Shown: positions 1 to 6,956, counted from the first letter of the stretch. The stretch: DNA of 11,429 bases from Anaerolinea sp. (GCA_020720965.1 DYNS01000055.1:1-11429), one strand, 5' to 3'. Made by a program: numbers and translations. Notes: generated by a model from the sequence alone, not told the origin.

Positions 1-573
1 CTCCACGCTCAGGTTCATTTTTTGCATGGTTGTGCCTGGGCGGTCTATAAATTTGAGGGACATTTCCAGGCTAGGGATTTCGTCCTGCAGCTGCTCCCAC
101 TCGCGCAGTTGGCGAGCGCCTTCGATAATCAGATTTTCCAGGTCCAGGCGGACGATAATCCGGTCGGCTGGGGGGAGAATCTCGTTTTCAAAACGGAAGG
201 AGCCTTCCACCCAGGTAAACAAGCGGCGCACTACTTCAGTAAAGTAGGATTGCAGCGAGTTGAGAATGTCTTCCTGGCTGAGATAACCCGCATTAATCAG
301 CAATAAACCCAGCTCTTTATCCGTCACCTGACTGGCACGGGTCTGAATGACCCGGAGTTGCCCGGTTGTGAGGCGGTTAGCGTGATGCAGGATGGTCGCC
401 AGGCGGCTATCTTCTTTGCCAATTTGGGCATAAGACAATTTTCCATCTCGAAAGGAGATGTTGGCAACTTCAGATGCGCCTTCTATCACCAACGTGCCGG
501 TTTTATGGGCAAGGTTGATGAGGTTAAGTAACTGTGTGACAGTAAAATCTCGCAGATTGCCGCGCAACGCCAT
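1..573 (-). CDS. DUF4388 domain protein, N-terminal part (runs off left edge)
   Basis: Partial gene: the ATG is at 573 and the frame stays open for 191 codons to the window edge, so the C-terminus is missing. The protein begins MALRGNLRDF and continues with TGTLVIEG (residues 27-34), NISFRDGKLSYAQIG (39-53), a helical stretch with LLINAGYLSQEDI, and then RRLFTWVEGSFRFENE. This pattern (a strand pair followed by helices, ending in a 'G.F.F' strand) matches the DUF4388/PATAN-type domain. That domain is usually found alone or with response-regulator or GTPase-switch proteins, and its biochemical role is poorly defined. No signal peptide or membrane segment is visible, so it is probably cytoplasmic. 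The residues after about 165 (IPSLEMSLKFIDRPG) probably begin a second, helical domain. A good minus-strand promoter lies upstream; the SD is weak (AGTGAG). The next gene upstream is divergent. Family call is fairly secure; function unknown. Confidence 0.8.
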   Translation of the reverse strand, partial: MALRGNLRDFTVTQLLNLINLAHKTGTLVIEGASEVANISFRDGKLSYAQIGKEDSRLATILHHANRLTTGQLRVIQTRASQVTDKELGLLLINAGYLSQEDILNSLQSYFTEVVRRLFTWVEGSFRFENEILPPADRIIVRLDLENLIIEGARQLREWEQLQDEIPSLEMSLKFIDRPGTTMQKMNLSVE

Positions 574-613
574 AACGAATCTCACTTGTAATGGGAAATG
601 GGCTACCTATGCG

Positions 614-642
614 ATTATACATGCAAGGGATGAGCCTGTAAA
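614..642 (-). promoter_or_regulatory. Sigma-70-type promoter for the DUF4388 gene
   Basis: Read on the minus strand: -35 TTTACA at 642-637, a 17-bp spacer, and a perfect -10 TATAAT at 619-614. Transcription would start near 607, giving a leader of about 35 nt before the ATG at 573. This is the best-matching promoter in the window. Confidence 0.7.
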
Positions 643-696
643 TATGAACGGAAATTTGAAAAGAGATTGATAAGTACCGTCAAATTTCGTATAAAT

Positions 697-702
697 TATA
701 AT
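697..702 (+). promoter_or_regulatory. -10 box for the LGFP-like lipoprotein gene
   Basis: A perfect TATAAT at 697-702 lies in an AT-rich stretch and would start transcription near 709, about 30 nt before the GTG at 739. No convincing -35 sits at 16-18 bp; the TTGATA at 667-672 is 24 bp away, too far to pair with it. Together with the minus-strand promoter at 614-642 it forms a divergent promoter region. Confidence 0.5.
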
Positions 703-738
703 CATCACAAAGGTTTTTCTCTGAAAGGTGGTTTCCTC

Positions 739-2139
739 GTGCGTTTTCAAACCGTTTTTTCACTTTTTGGCATTTTCGCCCTCCTCGCATTGGGGACGGG
801 ATGTGCCCCTGCTGCCCCTCCTGGGAAGGGGGAGGAAGTTGACCCGCAGTTTTCCGAGTTTTACAACCTGCTGGGAGGTAGTAACACCCTCGGCAAGGTC
901 GTCAGCCCGGCATTTGAGCGCAATCATTTGCGGCTGCAATACACCGAAAATGCGCTTCTGTCTTATGATGCATCCCAGCCGGGCGGAGAGCGGCTTAACT
1001 TTGTGCCCTTGGGAAAGAATTTCGGCTTCTCAGACCCGGCGTTGCCTGCCCCAGCCCAGGAAAATGACATGGTTCGCTATGTCAATGGGCATGTTATTTT
1101 TGCGGAATTCGTGACCCTTTACGACCAGTTGGGCGGGGCGCGATTTGTGGGTTTGCCCATTACCGAGGTGCGCCTCAACACCGAAAAAGGACGATATGAA
1201 CAGTATTTTGAGAAAATGGGGTTTTATCGCAATTTGGGCGAGGATAACCCCCAGGTGAAATTATTACCCTACGGGTTGATTGCCTGCCAAAGTGATGAGG
1301 ACGATGTATGCAACGCCCCTCTGGGCGATGCGGTGATAGAGCCGCAAAAGTATCTCCCTCAGCCATTTTTGCAGGTTGCTCAACGCCTGGGGGAAGATTT
1401 TACCGGCGCGCCGTTAACTCAGCCCTACCAAAATCCACAGGGGATGCTGGAGCAGGTATACGAGAACGTTGTCATCGCCCTGTACCCGCAGGATTTACGC
1501 TCTGTTCGCCTGCTGCCTCTACCAGCCCTGGTGGGGGTGACGCCAACCGCCCCGGTTGCCCCTCTGCCAGACGATTTGATGGTGTTCTACCCCTCATCCC
1601 AATCCAATCAACTGGGGCATAATGTGCCGCGCCCCTTCGTGGTCTACATTGCCACACACGGAGCCGAAGAGTTATCTGGCGAACCGGTGGATGAATTGCG
1701 CGAGGTGGATGGGGTGCGCCGTCAGTGTTTTGAAAATTACTGCCTGGATTACGACCCCTCCGCACCGCTCGGACTGCAAATTCACCCTGCGCCCCTGGGG
1801 TATGCCTACCTGCAACAGCAATCCGCTTTTCAGCCTGTCTTCAAGGTGTCGGTTTGGGAAAGCACCCCGGTTTTGAAAGCGGGAGATACTCAAACCCTGG
1901 GCGTTGCCGTCTATAATGGCGTTCCCAACCAGCCGATTGTGAACGCCGAACCGAGCATCACCATCACCCTGCCGGACGGAAAAACAAGCCAGCAACGTCT
2001 GCCCCCCACCGCTGCCAACGGAAAAACCTACCTGGAATTTGACGAAACCAGTCAGTTGGGTCTGTATAGTTACGAGGTCTGCGCCTCGCAACCAGGAAGC
2101 GAAGCCGTTTGCGTAAAAGAATCTTGGTATGTGCGTTAG
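739..2139 (+). CDS. Predicted lipoprotein with three LGFP-like modules and a C-terminal Ig-like region
   Basis: Product of 466 aa, not recognised as a named family. The GTG at 739 is chosen because AAAGGTGG lies 7 nt upstream and because it places a signal peptide exactly at the N-terminus; an in-frame TTG at 667 would add 24 unlikely residues and overlaps the promoter. Residues 1-22 form a signal peptide with a lipobox-like LGTGC, so Cys22 is probably lipidated. Three similar modules follow at about 38-77, 121-165 and 210-250, each with 'LGG/LGE...G.P(I/L/V)(T/S)...' and then a '(Y/F)E/TEN' plus aromatic pattern; they resemble LGFP repeats known from cell-wall proteins. A Pro-rich linker (about 258-280) leads to a region ending in a beta-rich Ig-like domain (about 370-462, with VCAS and VCVK cysteines). 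An extracytoplasmic, envelope-associated role is inferred. The 3' end overlaps the convergent LysM gene by 4 nt. Confidence 0.75.
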   Translation: MRFQTVFSLFGIFALLALGTGCAPAAPPGKGEEVDPQFSEFYNLLGGSNTLGKVVSPAFERNHLRLQYTENALLSYDASQPGGERLNFVPLGKNFGFSDPALPAPAQENDMVRYVNGHVIFAEFVTLYDQLGGARFVGLPITEVRLNTEKGRYEQYFEKMGFYRNLGEDNPQVKLLPYGLIACQSDEDDVCNAPLGDAVIEPQKYLPQPFLQVAQRLGEDFTGAPLTQPYQNPQGMLEQVYENVVIALYPQDLRSVRLLPLPALVGVTPTAPVAPLPDDLMVFYPSSQSNQLGHNVPRPFVVYIATHGAEELSGEPVDELREVDGVRRQCFENYCLDYDPSAPLGLQIHPAPLGYAYLQQQSAFQPVFKVSVWESTPVLKAGDTQTLGVAVYNGVPNQPIVNAEPSITITLPDGKTSQQRLPPTAANGKTYLEFDETSQLGLYSYEVCASQPGSEAVCVKESWYVR

Positions 2140-3077
2140 GGATGGGCTTCTACAAATACAGCGGCGCGGGCAACCCCGCCATTGGGGCTGTAGATGTTGA
2201 AGGAAAAAGGCAAAACCTGCCCCTGAGTTAACTGCCCCTGCCATTCCCATTTTCGATAGCCGAGGATATTCCCCGCTTCATCATAAGCAACGCCCAGCGC
2301 CCACACGGTCTGGGCGTTGCTGCTGTTTTCTTGCAGGCTGACCTTGCCCTGAACCGAAACGCTCCTACCGTCCCACTGCACCAGGGTTAAGACATCTTGC
2401 AGGCGCAGGGCGGGGTATCGTCCCTGCCAACCGGGAGAGGGAGAAACTGCCATGTACAACTCCGCCTGAGGGGAGGCAAACCCCTCCGATACGGAGAATT
2501 GCGCCGAGACGGGAATTTGCGCTCCGGCTGGCAAAATATGGAGGGGCAGGGGAACAACCTGGGAGGCAAAGGTTTCCCCTTCTTCATTCCGCAGGCTGAG
2601 ACGGATGGCGACATTCTCCAGAGGGGCATCTTGCTGAGGGTTGGTGACGGCGCCCAGGCAGGTGAATCCGCCTGGGTTGGGATGACAGGTGACGGAGGAG
2701 AGCAGAGCCGCCTGGGTTGGCAGGCTGACCTGCGTGAGGGCGGGCGGGATGAGGAGACTCTGCCCAACGCTGAGGGTTTCCGGGCGGGTTTGGGGATTGG
2801 CTGCCATCAGCGCCGCCAAAGATACCCCATAGCGCAGCGAAATTGCGCCAAAAGTATCCCCGGTTTGGACGGTGTATAAAAACGGGGTGGGGCTGGGCGC
2901 AGGGCTGGGGCTGGCTGTGGGGCTGGGGCTGGGCGGGAGAAAAACGGTTGGGGATGCGTATGGAGCTGGTTTTAACGGCAAAACCGGCGGGGGCGGGGGA
3001 GAAGCGGGAGAGGCACAGGCGGCGAAACCGAGCAGGGTGAGAAAAATGCCAAAGCGGGTAAAGCGTCTTACTTTCAT
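2136..3077 (-). CDS. LysM-domain lipoprotein
   Basis: Product of 313 aa. The start at 3077 (MKVRRFTRFG) is preferred because it gives a proper signal peptide; the frame is open upstream to 3170, but those 31 residues are polar and would run past the promoter into the divergent gene. Residues 1-21 form a signal peptide ending LLGFAAC, a weak lipobox with Cys21. A Pro/Ser/Thr linker (about 23-66) leads to one LysM domain (67-111: YTVQTGDTFGAISLRYGV...NPQ...LSVGQSLLIP), a peptidoglycan- or chitin-binding fold. After residue 125 there are two beta-rich segments resembling tandem FxLYD-type domains: one begins near TCLGAVTNP, the other near SVQGKVSLQ. No catalytic domain is visible, so this is probably a wall-binding envelope protein. 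An extended -10 lies so close to the ATG that the mRNA should be leaderless. The stop codon overlaps that of the convergent lipoprotein. Confidence 0.8.
   Translation of the reverse strand: MKVRRFTRFGIFLTLLGFAACASPASPPPPPVLPLKPAPYASPTVFLPPSPSPTASPSPAPSPTPFLYTVQTGDTFGAISLRYGVSLAALMAANPQTRPETLSVGQSLLIPPALTQVSLPTQAALLSSVTCHPNPGGFTCLGAVTNPQQDAPLENVAIRLSLRNEEGETFASQVVPLPLHILPAGAQIPVSAQFSVSEGFASPQAELYMAVSPSPGWQGRYPALRLQDVLTLVQWDGRSVSVQGKVSLQENSSNAQTVWALGVAYDEAGNILGYRKWEWQGQLTQGQVLPFSFNIYSPNGGVARAAVFVEAHP
2884..2937. repeat. GGGGCT-type low-complexity repeat inside the LysM gene
   Basis: Imperfect repeats of a GGGGCTGGG-like unit on the plus strand encode, on the minus strand, the Pro-Ser-Pro-Thr linker before the LysM domain. 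This is coding low complexity that may vary in length between strains. Confidence 0.7.
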
Positions 3078-3084
3078 CCTTACG

Positions 3085-3093
3085 ATTATATCA
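3085..3093 (-). promoter_or_regulatory. Extended -10 promoter for the LysM gene (leaderless start)
   Basis: Minus strand TGATATAAT: perfect TATAAT at 3090-3085 preceded by TG-A. Seven bases separate the -10 from the ATG at 3077, so +1 falls at 3078 or on the A of the ATG. No -35 is recognisable at normal spacing, which an extended -10 can tolerate. The AAGG touching the ATG is too close to act as an SD. Confidence 0.65.
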
Positions 3094-3104
3094 ACCCTCA
3101 GTTC

Positions 3105-3133
3105 TTGCCCGCCTTGCGTGGCTGTGCTAAACT
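3105..3133 (+). promoter_or_regulatory. Promoter for the TPR gene (leaderless start)
   Basis: -35 TTGCCC at 3105-3110, 17-bp spacer, -10 TAAACT at 3128-3133 with an extended TG-C in front. Six bases separate the -10 from the ATG at 3140, so +1 coincides with the A of the start codon. No SD precedes the ATG. Confidence 0.55.
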
Positions 3134-3139
3134 GATGGC

Positions 3140-4999
3140 ATGGTTGAGACGAATTTACCCCCCGAACCAAACCCCCAAGATACCATGTTGCAGGCGGCAG
3201 TGGATGCCATTAAACAGGAAAAACTGGCAGAAGCCCGCGAAATTTTGACCCGGTTGCTGCGTACCGACCAACAAAATGTTGGTTATTGGCTGTGGCTGAG
3301 TGCGGCGATGGAAACGCCCAAAGAACGCTTGTACTGCCTGCAAACCGCCTACAAAGTAGACCCTACCGATGCCTCGGTGCGGCGCGGGCTGACTTTGCTG
3401 GGGGCGCTGCCTCCCGATGATTCGATTGCGCCCTTCCCCATGAATCATTCCCGTGCCTGGGAAGCCAACCTGCTGCTGGCAGATGAAAAACCGCAGCCCA
3501 AAGGGCTAAAACGTCTGACAAGTAACCCAGGTTTTAGAATGGCGGCAATTTTGGGAGCGGGTGCGCTGGCGCTGGTGGGGATGGCAATTGGGGTGGGGAT
3601 GCTTTTTTCCGGCAACACCGAGCGGCAGGCAGCCCCGGTAGGGTTGACGACCCCCCGCCCGACCGTAACGCCCCAGACCAACCCCAACGCCATTTCACAA
3701 TCCAAACCCACCCTTTTGCCTTTGGCGCAACAGTTGGACGCGACCTACACCCCAACGGTCGTGTACGCCGCTACACAGCACGTGGGCGCGGCACAGGATA
3801 GTTACCGGGGCGGCATTCGCGCCTTCAACAGCGGTCAGTGGGAGATGGCAGCGGTGATGATGGAGCAGGTGGCAACCATGGAGCCGGGCGCAGTGGATGC
3901 GCTCTATTTTGCCGGGGAAGCCCGCCGCCTGAGCGGAAAATATGCAGATGCCATTAAATATTACAACATGGCAATAAGCACCAGCCCCAATTACGCCCCC
4001 AGCTACCTGGGACGCGCCCGCGCCGTTCAGGCAAGTAGCCGCAAAGACACCCTGGCTGACCTGGACAAAGCCATAGACCTGGACCCCAACTTTGCGGAAG
4101 CCTACCTGGAACGCGCCCTGTACTATAGCCGCAAAAGCAACTACGAAGCCGCTCTGGCGGACGCCAACGCTTCAGACGACATCCGCCCCGGCTCACCGCT
4201 GACCAAACTGGCGCTGGCTCGCATTTACCTGGGCATGGACGAACCCGCCGAGGCGCTCATCGCTGCACAGGCAGCCAACGACTTAGACGTAACCATGCTG
4301 GAAACCTACCTGGTGCTTGGCACCGCCTACCGCGCCAACGGAGAACTGGACAAAGCCGTAGGGTTGATGGAAACCTACGTCCAATACCAGCCGGACAGCG
4401 CCGAAGCCTTTATGGTACTGGGAGCCGCCTACTTTAGCCGCCAGGAATACGAAACCGCCCAAAAACACCTGGAACAAGCCCTGCGCCTGGATAAAACCAA
4501 CTCGGAAGCCTATTTTTGGATGGGCGAGTTGCAAATGCTTAAGGAAAACTACGACCTTGCCCTCAGCAACTTTGAGAAAGCGGTTTCCTACAACAGCGAA
4601 TCCTTCCGCAATGCGGAGGGGTTGGCGAGGGCATACCTGGCAACCGAAGAGTATGGACAGGCATACATCACCATCAGCAAAGTGGAAAAAATGGCAGCCA
4701 ACGACCGCGAAAAAGGGGAGTTTTACTACATTCAGGCAATTGCCAACCAAAAACTCAGCGCCCCCTCCGCCGCCCTCAAAGCCTGGAACGCTCTTCTGGC
4801 GCTGCCGGAAGATGTCGTCCCCGCCGAAAGACGCGCCGAAGCCGAGGAACAGGTCGGGCTACTTGGCACCCCTACCCGTGTGCCTGCCACCGTTACCTCC
4901 ACACCTACGCCCAGCAAAACACCCCTGCCCACCGCCACCCGTCAGCCCAGCAGAACCCCCTCCCCCACCAACACGAGAGCGCCCTCCGCGACCCCGTAG
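3140..4999 (+). CDS. Membrane-anchored tetratricopeptide-repeat protein
   Basis: Product of 619 aa with no enzymatic domain visible. Residues 14-90 are helical and TPR-like (AREILTRLLRTDQQNVGYWLWLS), in a pattern common in Chloroflexota proteins. One transmembrane helix lies at about 134-156 (MAAILGAGALALVGMAIGVGMLF). Beyond a Thr/Pro linker, about 215-555 hold some eight or nine TPR units, e.g. APSYLGRARAV, AEAYLERALYYSRKSNYEAA, AEAFMVLGAAYFSRQEYETA and SEAYFWMGELQMLKENYDLA. The tail (about 575-619) is Thr/Pro/Ser-rich, a typical disordered tail in this phylum. With a short N-terminal domain inside, the main TPR array would face outwards and probably scaffolds protein interactions. The ATG at 3140 fits a leaderless transcript. 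It is followed 14 nt after the stop by a strong bidirectional terminator. Confidence 0.8.
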   Translation: MVETNLPPEPNPQDTMLQAAVDAIKQEKLAEAREILTRLLRTDQQNVGYWLWLSAAMETPKERLYCLQTAYKVDPTDASVRRGLTLLGALPPDDSIAPFPMNHSRAWEANLLLADEKPQPKGLKRLTSNPGFRMAAILGAGALALVGMAIGVGMLFSGNTERQAAPVGLTTPRPTVTPQTNPNAISQSKPTLLPLAQQLDATYTPTVVYAATQHVGAAQDSYRGGIRAFNSGQWEMAAVMMEQVATMEPGAVDALYFAGEARRLSGKYADAIKYYNMAISTSPNYAPSYLGRARAVQASSRKDTLADLDKAIDLDPNFAEAYLERALYYSRKSNYEAALADANASDDIRPGSPLTKLALARIYLGMDEPAEALIAAQAANDLDVTMLETYLVLGTAYRANGELDKAVGLMETYVQYQPDSAEAFMVLGAAYFSRQEYETAQKHLEQALRLDKTNSEAYFWMGELQMLKENYDLALSNFEKAVSYNSESFRNAEGLARAYLATEEYGQAYITISKVEKMAANDREKGEFYYIQAIANQKLSAPSAALKAWNALLALPEDVVPAERRAEAEEQVGLLGTPTRVPATVTSTPTPSKTPLPTATRQPSRTPSPTNTRAPSATP

Positions 5000-5012
5000 A
5001 TGAAAATGAATT

Positions 5013-5051
5013 AAAAAAACTGCCCCGAAGGTCATTCGGGGCAGTTTTTTT
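5013..5051. terminator. Perfect bidirectional intrinsic terminator
   Basis: A 17-bp perfect inverted repeat (5013-5029 with 5035-5051) with loop GGTCA at 5030-5034. The GC core ACTGCCCCGAA is flanked by seven A on the left and seven T on the right, so it gives a U-tract in both directions. It ends the TPR gene (stop 4999) and the convergent DUF971 operon (stop 5061). Confidence 0.95.
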
Positions 5052-5060
5052 GCAAACGCC

Positions 5061-5420
5061 TTAAGCAGATTTTTGAGAAGCCTCGTAACGGCAAGCCGGG
5101 CAGGGGCAGAGCGCCCGCAGATAATGCCAGTTATAAATGCCATAGTCATGCCCGTCTTCCCACACCAGGGTAATGCCATAGGCGCCGGTCGCTTTCACCG
5201 TCTCCAGCCGGGTGGCGGGGGAATTTTCCAGGGCAACGGTAAAGACCTGTGGGTCTGGTTCCGAACCCATATTCTCGTGTCCTCCCCGACACTGGGCGCA
5301 GGGACAAGCCGCCCGTAGCAGAGAAAAGGGGTACATACTTTCGTGTCCATCCTTCCAGGTAATTCGCATTTCCAGCAGTTCCCGGTTGGCGGTGATGTTG
5401 GCAGGTTTTTCGCTTAGCAT
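5061..5420 (-). CDS. DUF971 / GBBH-like N-terminal domain protein with duplicated CPCxxC
   Basis: Product of 119 aa. The ATG at 5420 has an AAGGA 10 nt upstream; an upstream in-frame start at 5468 would overlap the previous gene by 14 nt and has no clear SD, so it is less likely. The protein is two copies of one unit: W22-K-DGH26...LRAACPCAQC (39-44) and W87-E-DGH91...LRALCPCPAC (105-110). W-x-DGH with LR and CPC is the hallmark of the DUF971 family, also found at the N-terminus of gamma-butyrobetaine hydroxylase-like proteins and fused to Mrp/ApbC-type Fe-S carriers. Six cysteines in two CPCxxC motifs suggest metal or Fe-S binding (inference). No signal peptide: cytoplasmic. It is the last gene of the operon with the SH3-like and lipid kinase genes, 34 nt after the SH3-like gene. 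Molecular function is not established. Confidence 0.85.
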   Translation of the reverse strand: MLSEKPANITANRELLEMRITWKDGHESMYPFSLLRAACPCAQCRGGHENMGSEPDPQVFTVALENSPATRLETVKATGAYGITLVWEDGHDYGIYNWHYLRALCPCPACRYEASQKSA

Positions 5421-5454
5421 GGGTTTGTTTTCCTTTGTTGGGGGTGTCGAAGGT

Positions 5455-5937
5455 TTAAGGCGCGGCAATGACCTCTAAAAAGTTAGAAGCTGCCCAGCCT
5501 GCGCGACCATCGTCATAATTAGAAACGACATACCACCAGGTGTATCCATCCGCTTCGCGGGGACCCTCCTGGGTAATAAAGACTTCCGAGTCAAATCCCA
5601 TAAATTGTTGTTCGCCCTCCAGCCCCGGCGCGGCGCGGATTCGCAGCCCTTGCCCATCTGTGCCAACGACCTGGACATAACTGCCCAAAGTAATTTGCCC
5701 CGGAAGCAGGGTTGGGGTGACGGTGGGAGCATACGGGTCGGACATTGCCCCAGCGCCGGAGGGCGTGGCAGTGGGAGCGGGAACCAGGGTCACATCCGCC
5801 ATTAAAGCGGCGGGGTTGGGCGCTGCCGGAGCAGAAAAATGGAGCCAGGCAAATGCCAAAAGCAGAAAAATAATCGCCACTGCCACCGAGCCAAAAATAA
5901 CCCGGGGGGTAAGTGCAGCACGGAGAGTCTCGTTCAT
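5455..5937 (-). CDS. Membrane-anchored SH3-like domain protein
   Basis: Product of 160 aa. The ATG at 5937 is preceded by AGGTG at 4-nt spacing. One hydrophobic helix at about 14-34 (IFGSVAVAIIFLLLAFAWLHF) serves as an uncleaved anchor or signal. A Pro/Thr/Ala linker (about 36-80) leads to a bacterial SH3-like domain (about 83-157: GSYVQVVGTDGQGLRIRAAPG...WWYVVS...GWAASNFLEVI). The 'GLRIRAAPG' strand and the terminal 'GWAxxxFL' are typical of SH3_3-type domains, which are often extracytoplasmic and bind wall peptides or partner proteins. No catalytic domain is present. It is the middle gene of a three-gene operon: 14 nt downstream of the lipid kinase stop and 34 nt upstream of the DUF971 start. 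The function is inferred as envelope binding only. Confidence 0.8.
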   Translation of the reverse strand: MNETLRAALTPRVIFGSVAVAIIFLLLAFAWLHFSAPAAPNPAALMADVTLVPAPTATPSGAGAMSDPYAPTVTPTLLPGQITLGSYVQVVGTDGQGLRIRAAPGLEGEQQFMGFDSEVFITQEGPREADGYTWWYVVSNYDDGRAGWAASNFLEVIAAP

Positions 5938-5951
5938 CAGTCACCTGCCTT

Positions 5952-6890
5952 TCATTCCGTTTGTTTCAACATGGGGCGGGCTTTCTCTGGCAAGATGAGG
6001 CGCAATGCCCCCGGCATGGTTTCGATTTCGATGTGACGGGCTTCCCCTGCCGGTTCGCCATCCAACTGCATGGCAAGGGCAACATCCGACTCGATGACCA
6101 GGCGGGAGGAGGAAAAATGATAGGCATCCGAGGCGGTTAAGTGCCAGCCGCCAATCATGCCAAAGGCGTGGCGCAAACTATCCGCCAGGTTATTGCCAGA
6201 AAGCATCCACAAATCCACCTTGCCATCATCCAACCGGGCACCGGGGGAAAGATGTGCCAACCCACCCAGATAACGGCGAATGTTGGTCGCCACCAACTGA
6301 ACAACATGCCCGTTCCAGGAGAACCCATCTGCCCGAACCGTGACCTCCGCCCCAGACCAGCCGGCCGCCTGTGTAACCGCCTCGATAAAAAAGTGTGGAA
6401 CCGCCATATATTTGGCAGGGCGCGAGCGAGGCTCCAGATTCCGAATCGTCAGACCGTCCAGCCCCAGCCCTGCCCAAAGTAAAAAAGCCCGCCCGTTGCA
6501 CAGCCCCACATCCACCGGAAAAACCTCCGCCCTTGCCAACTGCGCCGCGTTCTCTTCCAGCGCGCCAGGGCGATACCAATCGAAGGAGGAAAGCCCCAAC
6601 TCCTGCGCCAAAACGTTGGTTGTTCCCGCAGGCAAAATACCCAAAGCAGTCCGAGAGCCATATAAGCCCGCCGCCACCTGCCCGGCGGTGCCATCCCCAC
6701 CCACCGCAAAGACCGCCTCCCAGCCCATCGCAGCCGCCTGACGCGCCAAAGCCTGAGCATGTTCACCGCTGCGGGTGAGGGCAATTCGCACCGACCAGCC
6801 AGCCGCACGCAAAATGCGCGCCGCCCGATACACAAAAGGGCGCACCATCAACCTGCCAGCCGCCGGGTTATACAACAAGAGACATCTCAT
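5952..6890 (-). CDS. YegS/LCB5-type diacylglycerol (lipid) kinase
   Basis: Product of 312 aa, normal for the bacterial YegS/DgkB family. It transfers phosphate from ATP to a lipid such as diacylglycerol at the inner face of the membrane. Motifs: YNPAAG at 7-12 in the first strand; GGDGT at 64-68, the nucleotide-binding signature; LGILPAGTTNVLAQELGL, the equivalent of the family's GTxND segment (here GTTNV); LDDGKVDLWML, the D-G-x-x-D segment; and MQLDGEP near the C-terminus, the conserved DGE. No membrane helix is present. The start at 6890 is chosen because it begins right at the first strand and sits 7 nt from a -10; the frame is open to 7226, but that extension lies antisense to the Ser/Thr kinase gene. 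It is first in the operon, followed after 14 nt by the SH3-like gene. The substrate cannot be told from sequence (diacylglycerol, undecaprenol or a sphingoid base). Confidence 0.88.
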   Translation of the reverse strand: MRCLLLYNPAAGRLMVRPFVYRAARILRAAGWSVRIALTRSGEHAQALARQAAAMGWEAVFAVGGDGTAGQVAAGLYGSRTALGILPAGTTNVLAQELGLSSFDWYRPGALEENAAQLARAEVFPVDVGLCNGRAFLLWAGLGLDGLTIRNLEPRSRPAKYMAVPHFFIEAVTQAAGWSGAEVTVRADGFSWNGHVVQLVATNIRRYLGGLAHLSPGARLDDGKVDLWMLSGNNLADSLRHAFGMIGGWHLTASDAYHFSSSRLVIESDVALAMQLDGEPAGEARHIEIETMPGALRLILPEKARPMLKQTE

Positions 6891-6896
6891 AACGCC

Positions 6897-6902
6897 ATTA
6901 TA
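6897..6902 (-). promoter_or_regulatory. -10 box of the lipid kinase operon (leaderless start)
   Basis: Perfect TATAAT on the minus strand (6902-6897). Six bases separate it from the ATG at 6890, so +1 coincides with the start codon. No clear -35 at 16-18 bp and no SD. Confidence 0.6.
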
Positions 6903-6933
6903 ATTTGAAGCGCGAAAACAAACATCCATCGGA

Positions 6934-6942
6934 TGATATAAT
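6934..6942 (+). promoter_or_regulatory. Extended -10 promoter for the Ser/Thr kinase - rpe pair
   Basis: TGATATAAT: TG-A followed by perfect TATAAT at 6937-6942, the same nine bases as the LysM promoter. +1 would lie near 6949, only about 8 nt before the ATG at 6957, with no SD in between (CCCCCCTCAAGCCT). No -35 recognised. Confidence 0.6.
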
Positions 6943-6956
6943 CCCCCCTCAAGCCT

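Noticed and set aside
667..738. Upstream TTG start for the LGFP-like lipoprotein
   Set aside because: It would place the start before the TATAAT at 697-702 and add 24 residues before a normal signal peptide; the GTG at 739 has a good SD.
1308..1622. Open frames inside and antisense to the large genes (for example 1308-1622, 2397-2879, 4557-5003, 10010-10666)
   Set aside because: They are shadows of GC-rich coding sequence with low-complexity or Arg/Pro-rich products and no recognisable domain or SD.
3078..3170. Upstream start for the LysM gene at 3170
   Set aside because: It would bury the signal peptide, overlap the divergent TPR gene and pass through the extended -10.
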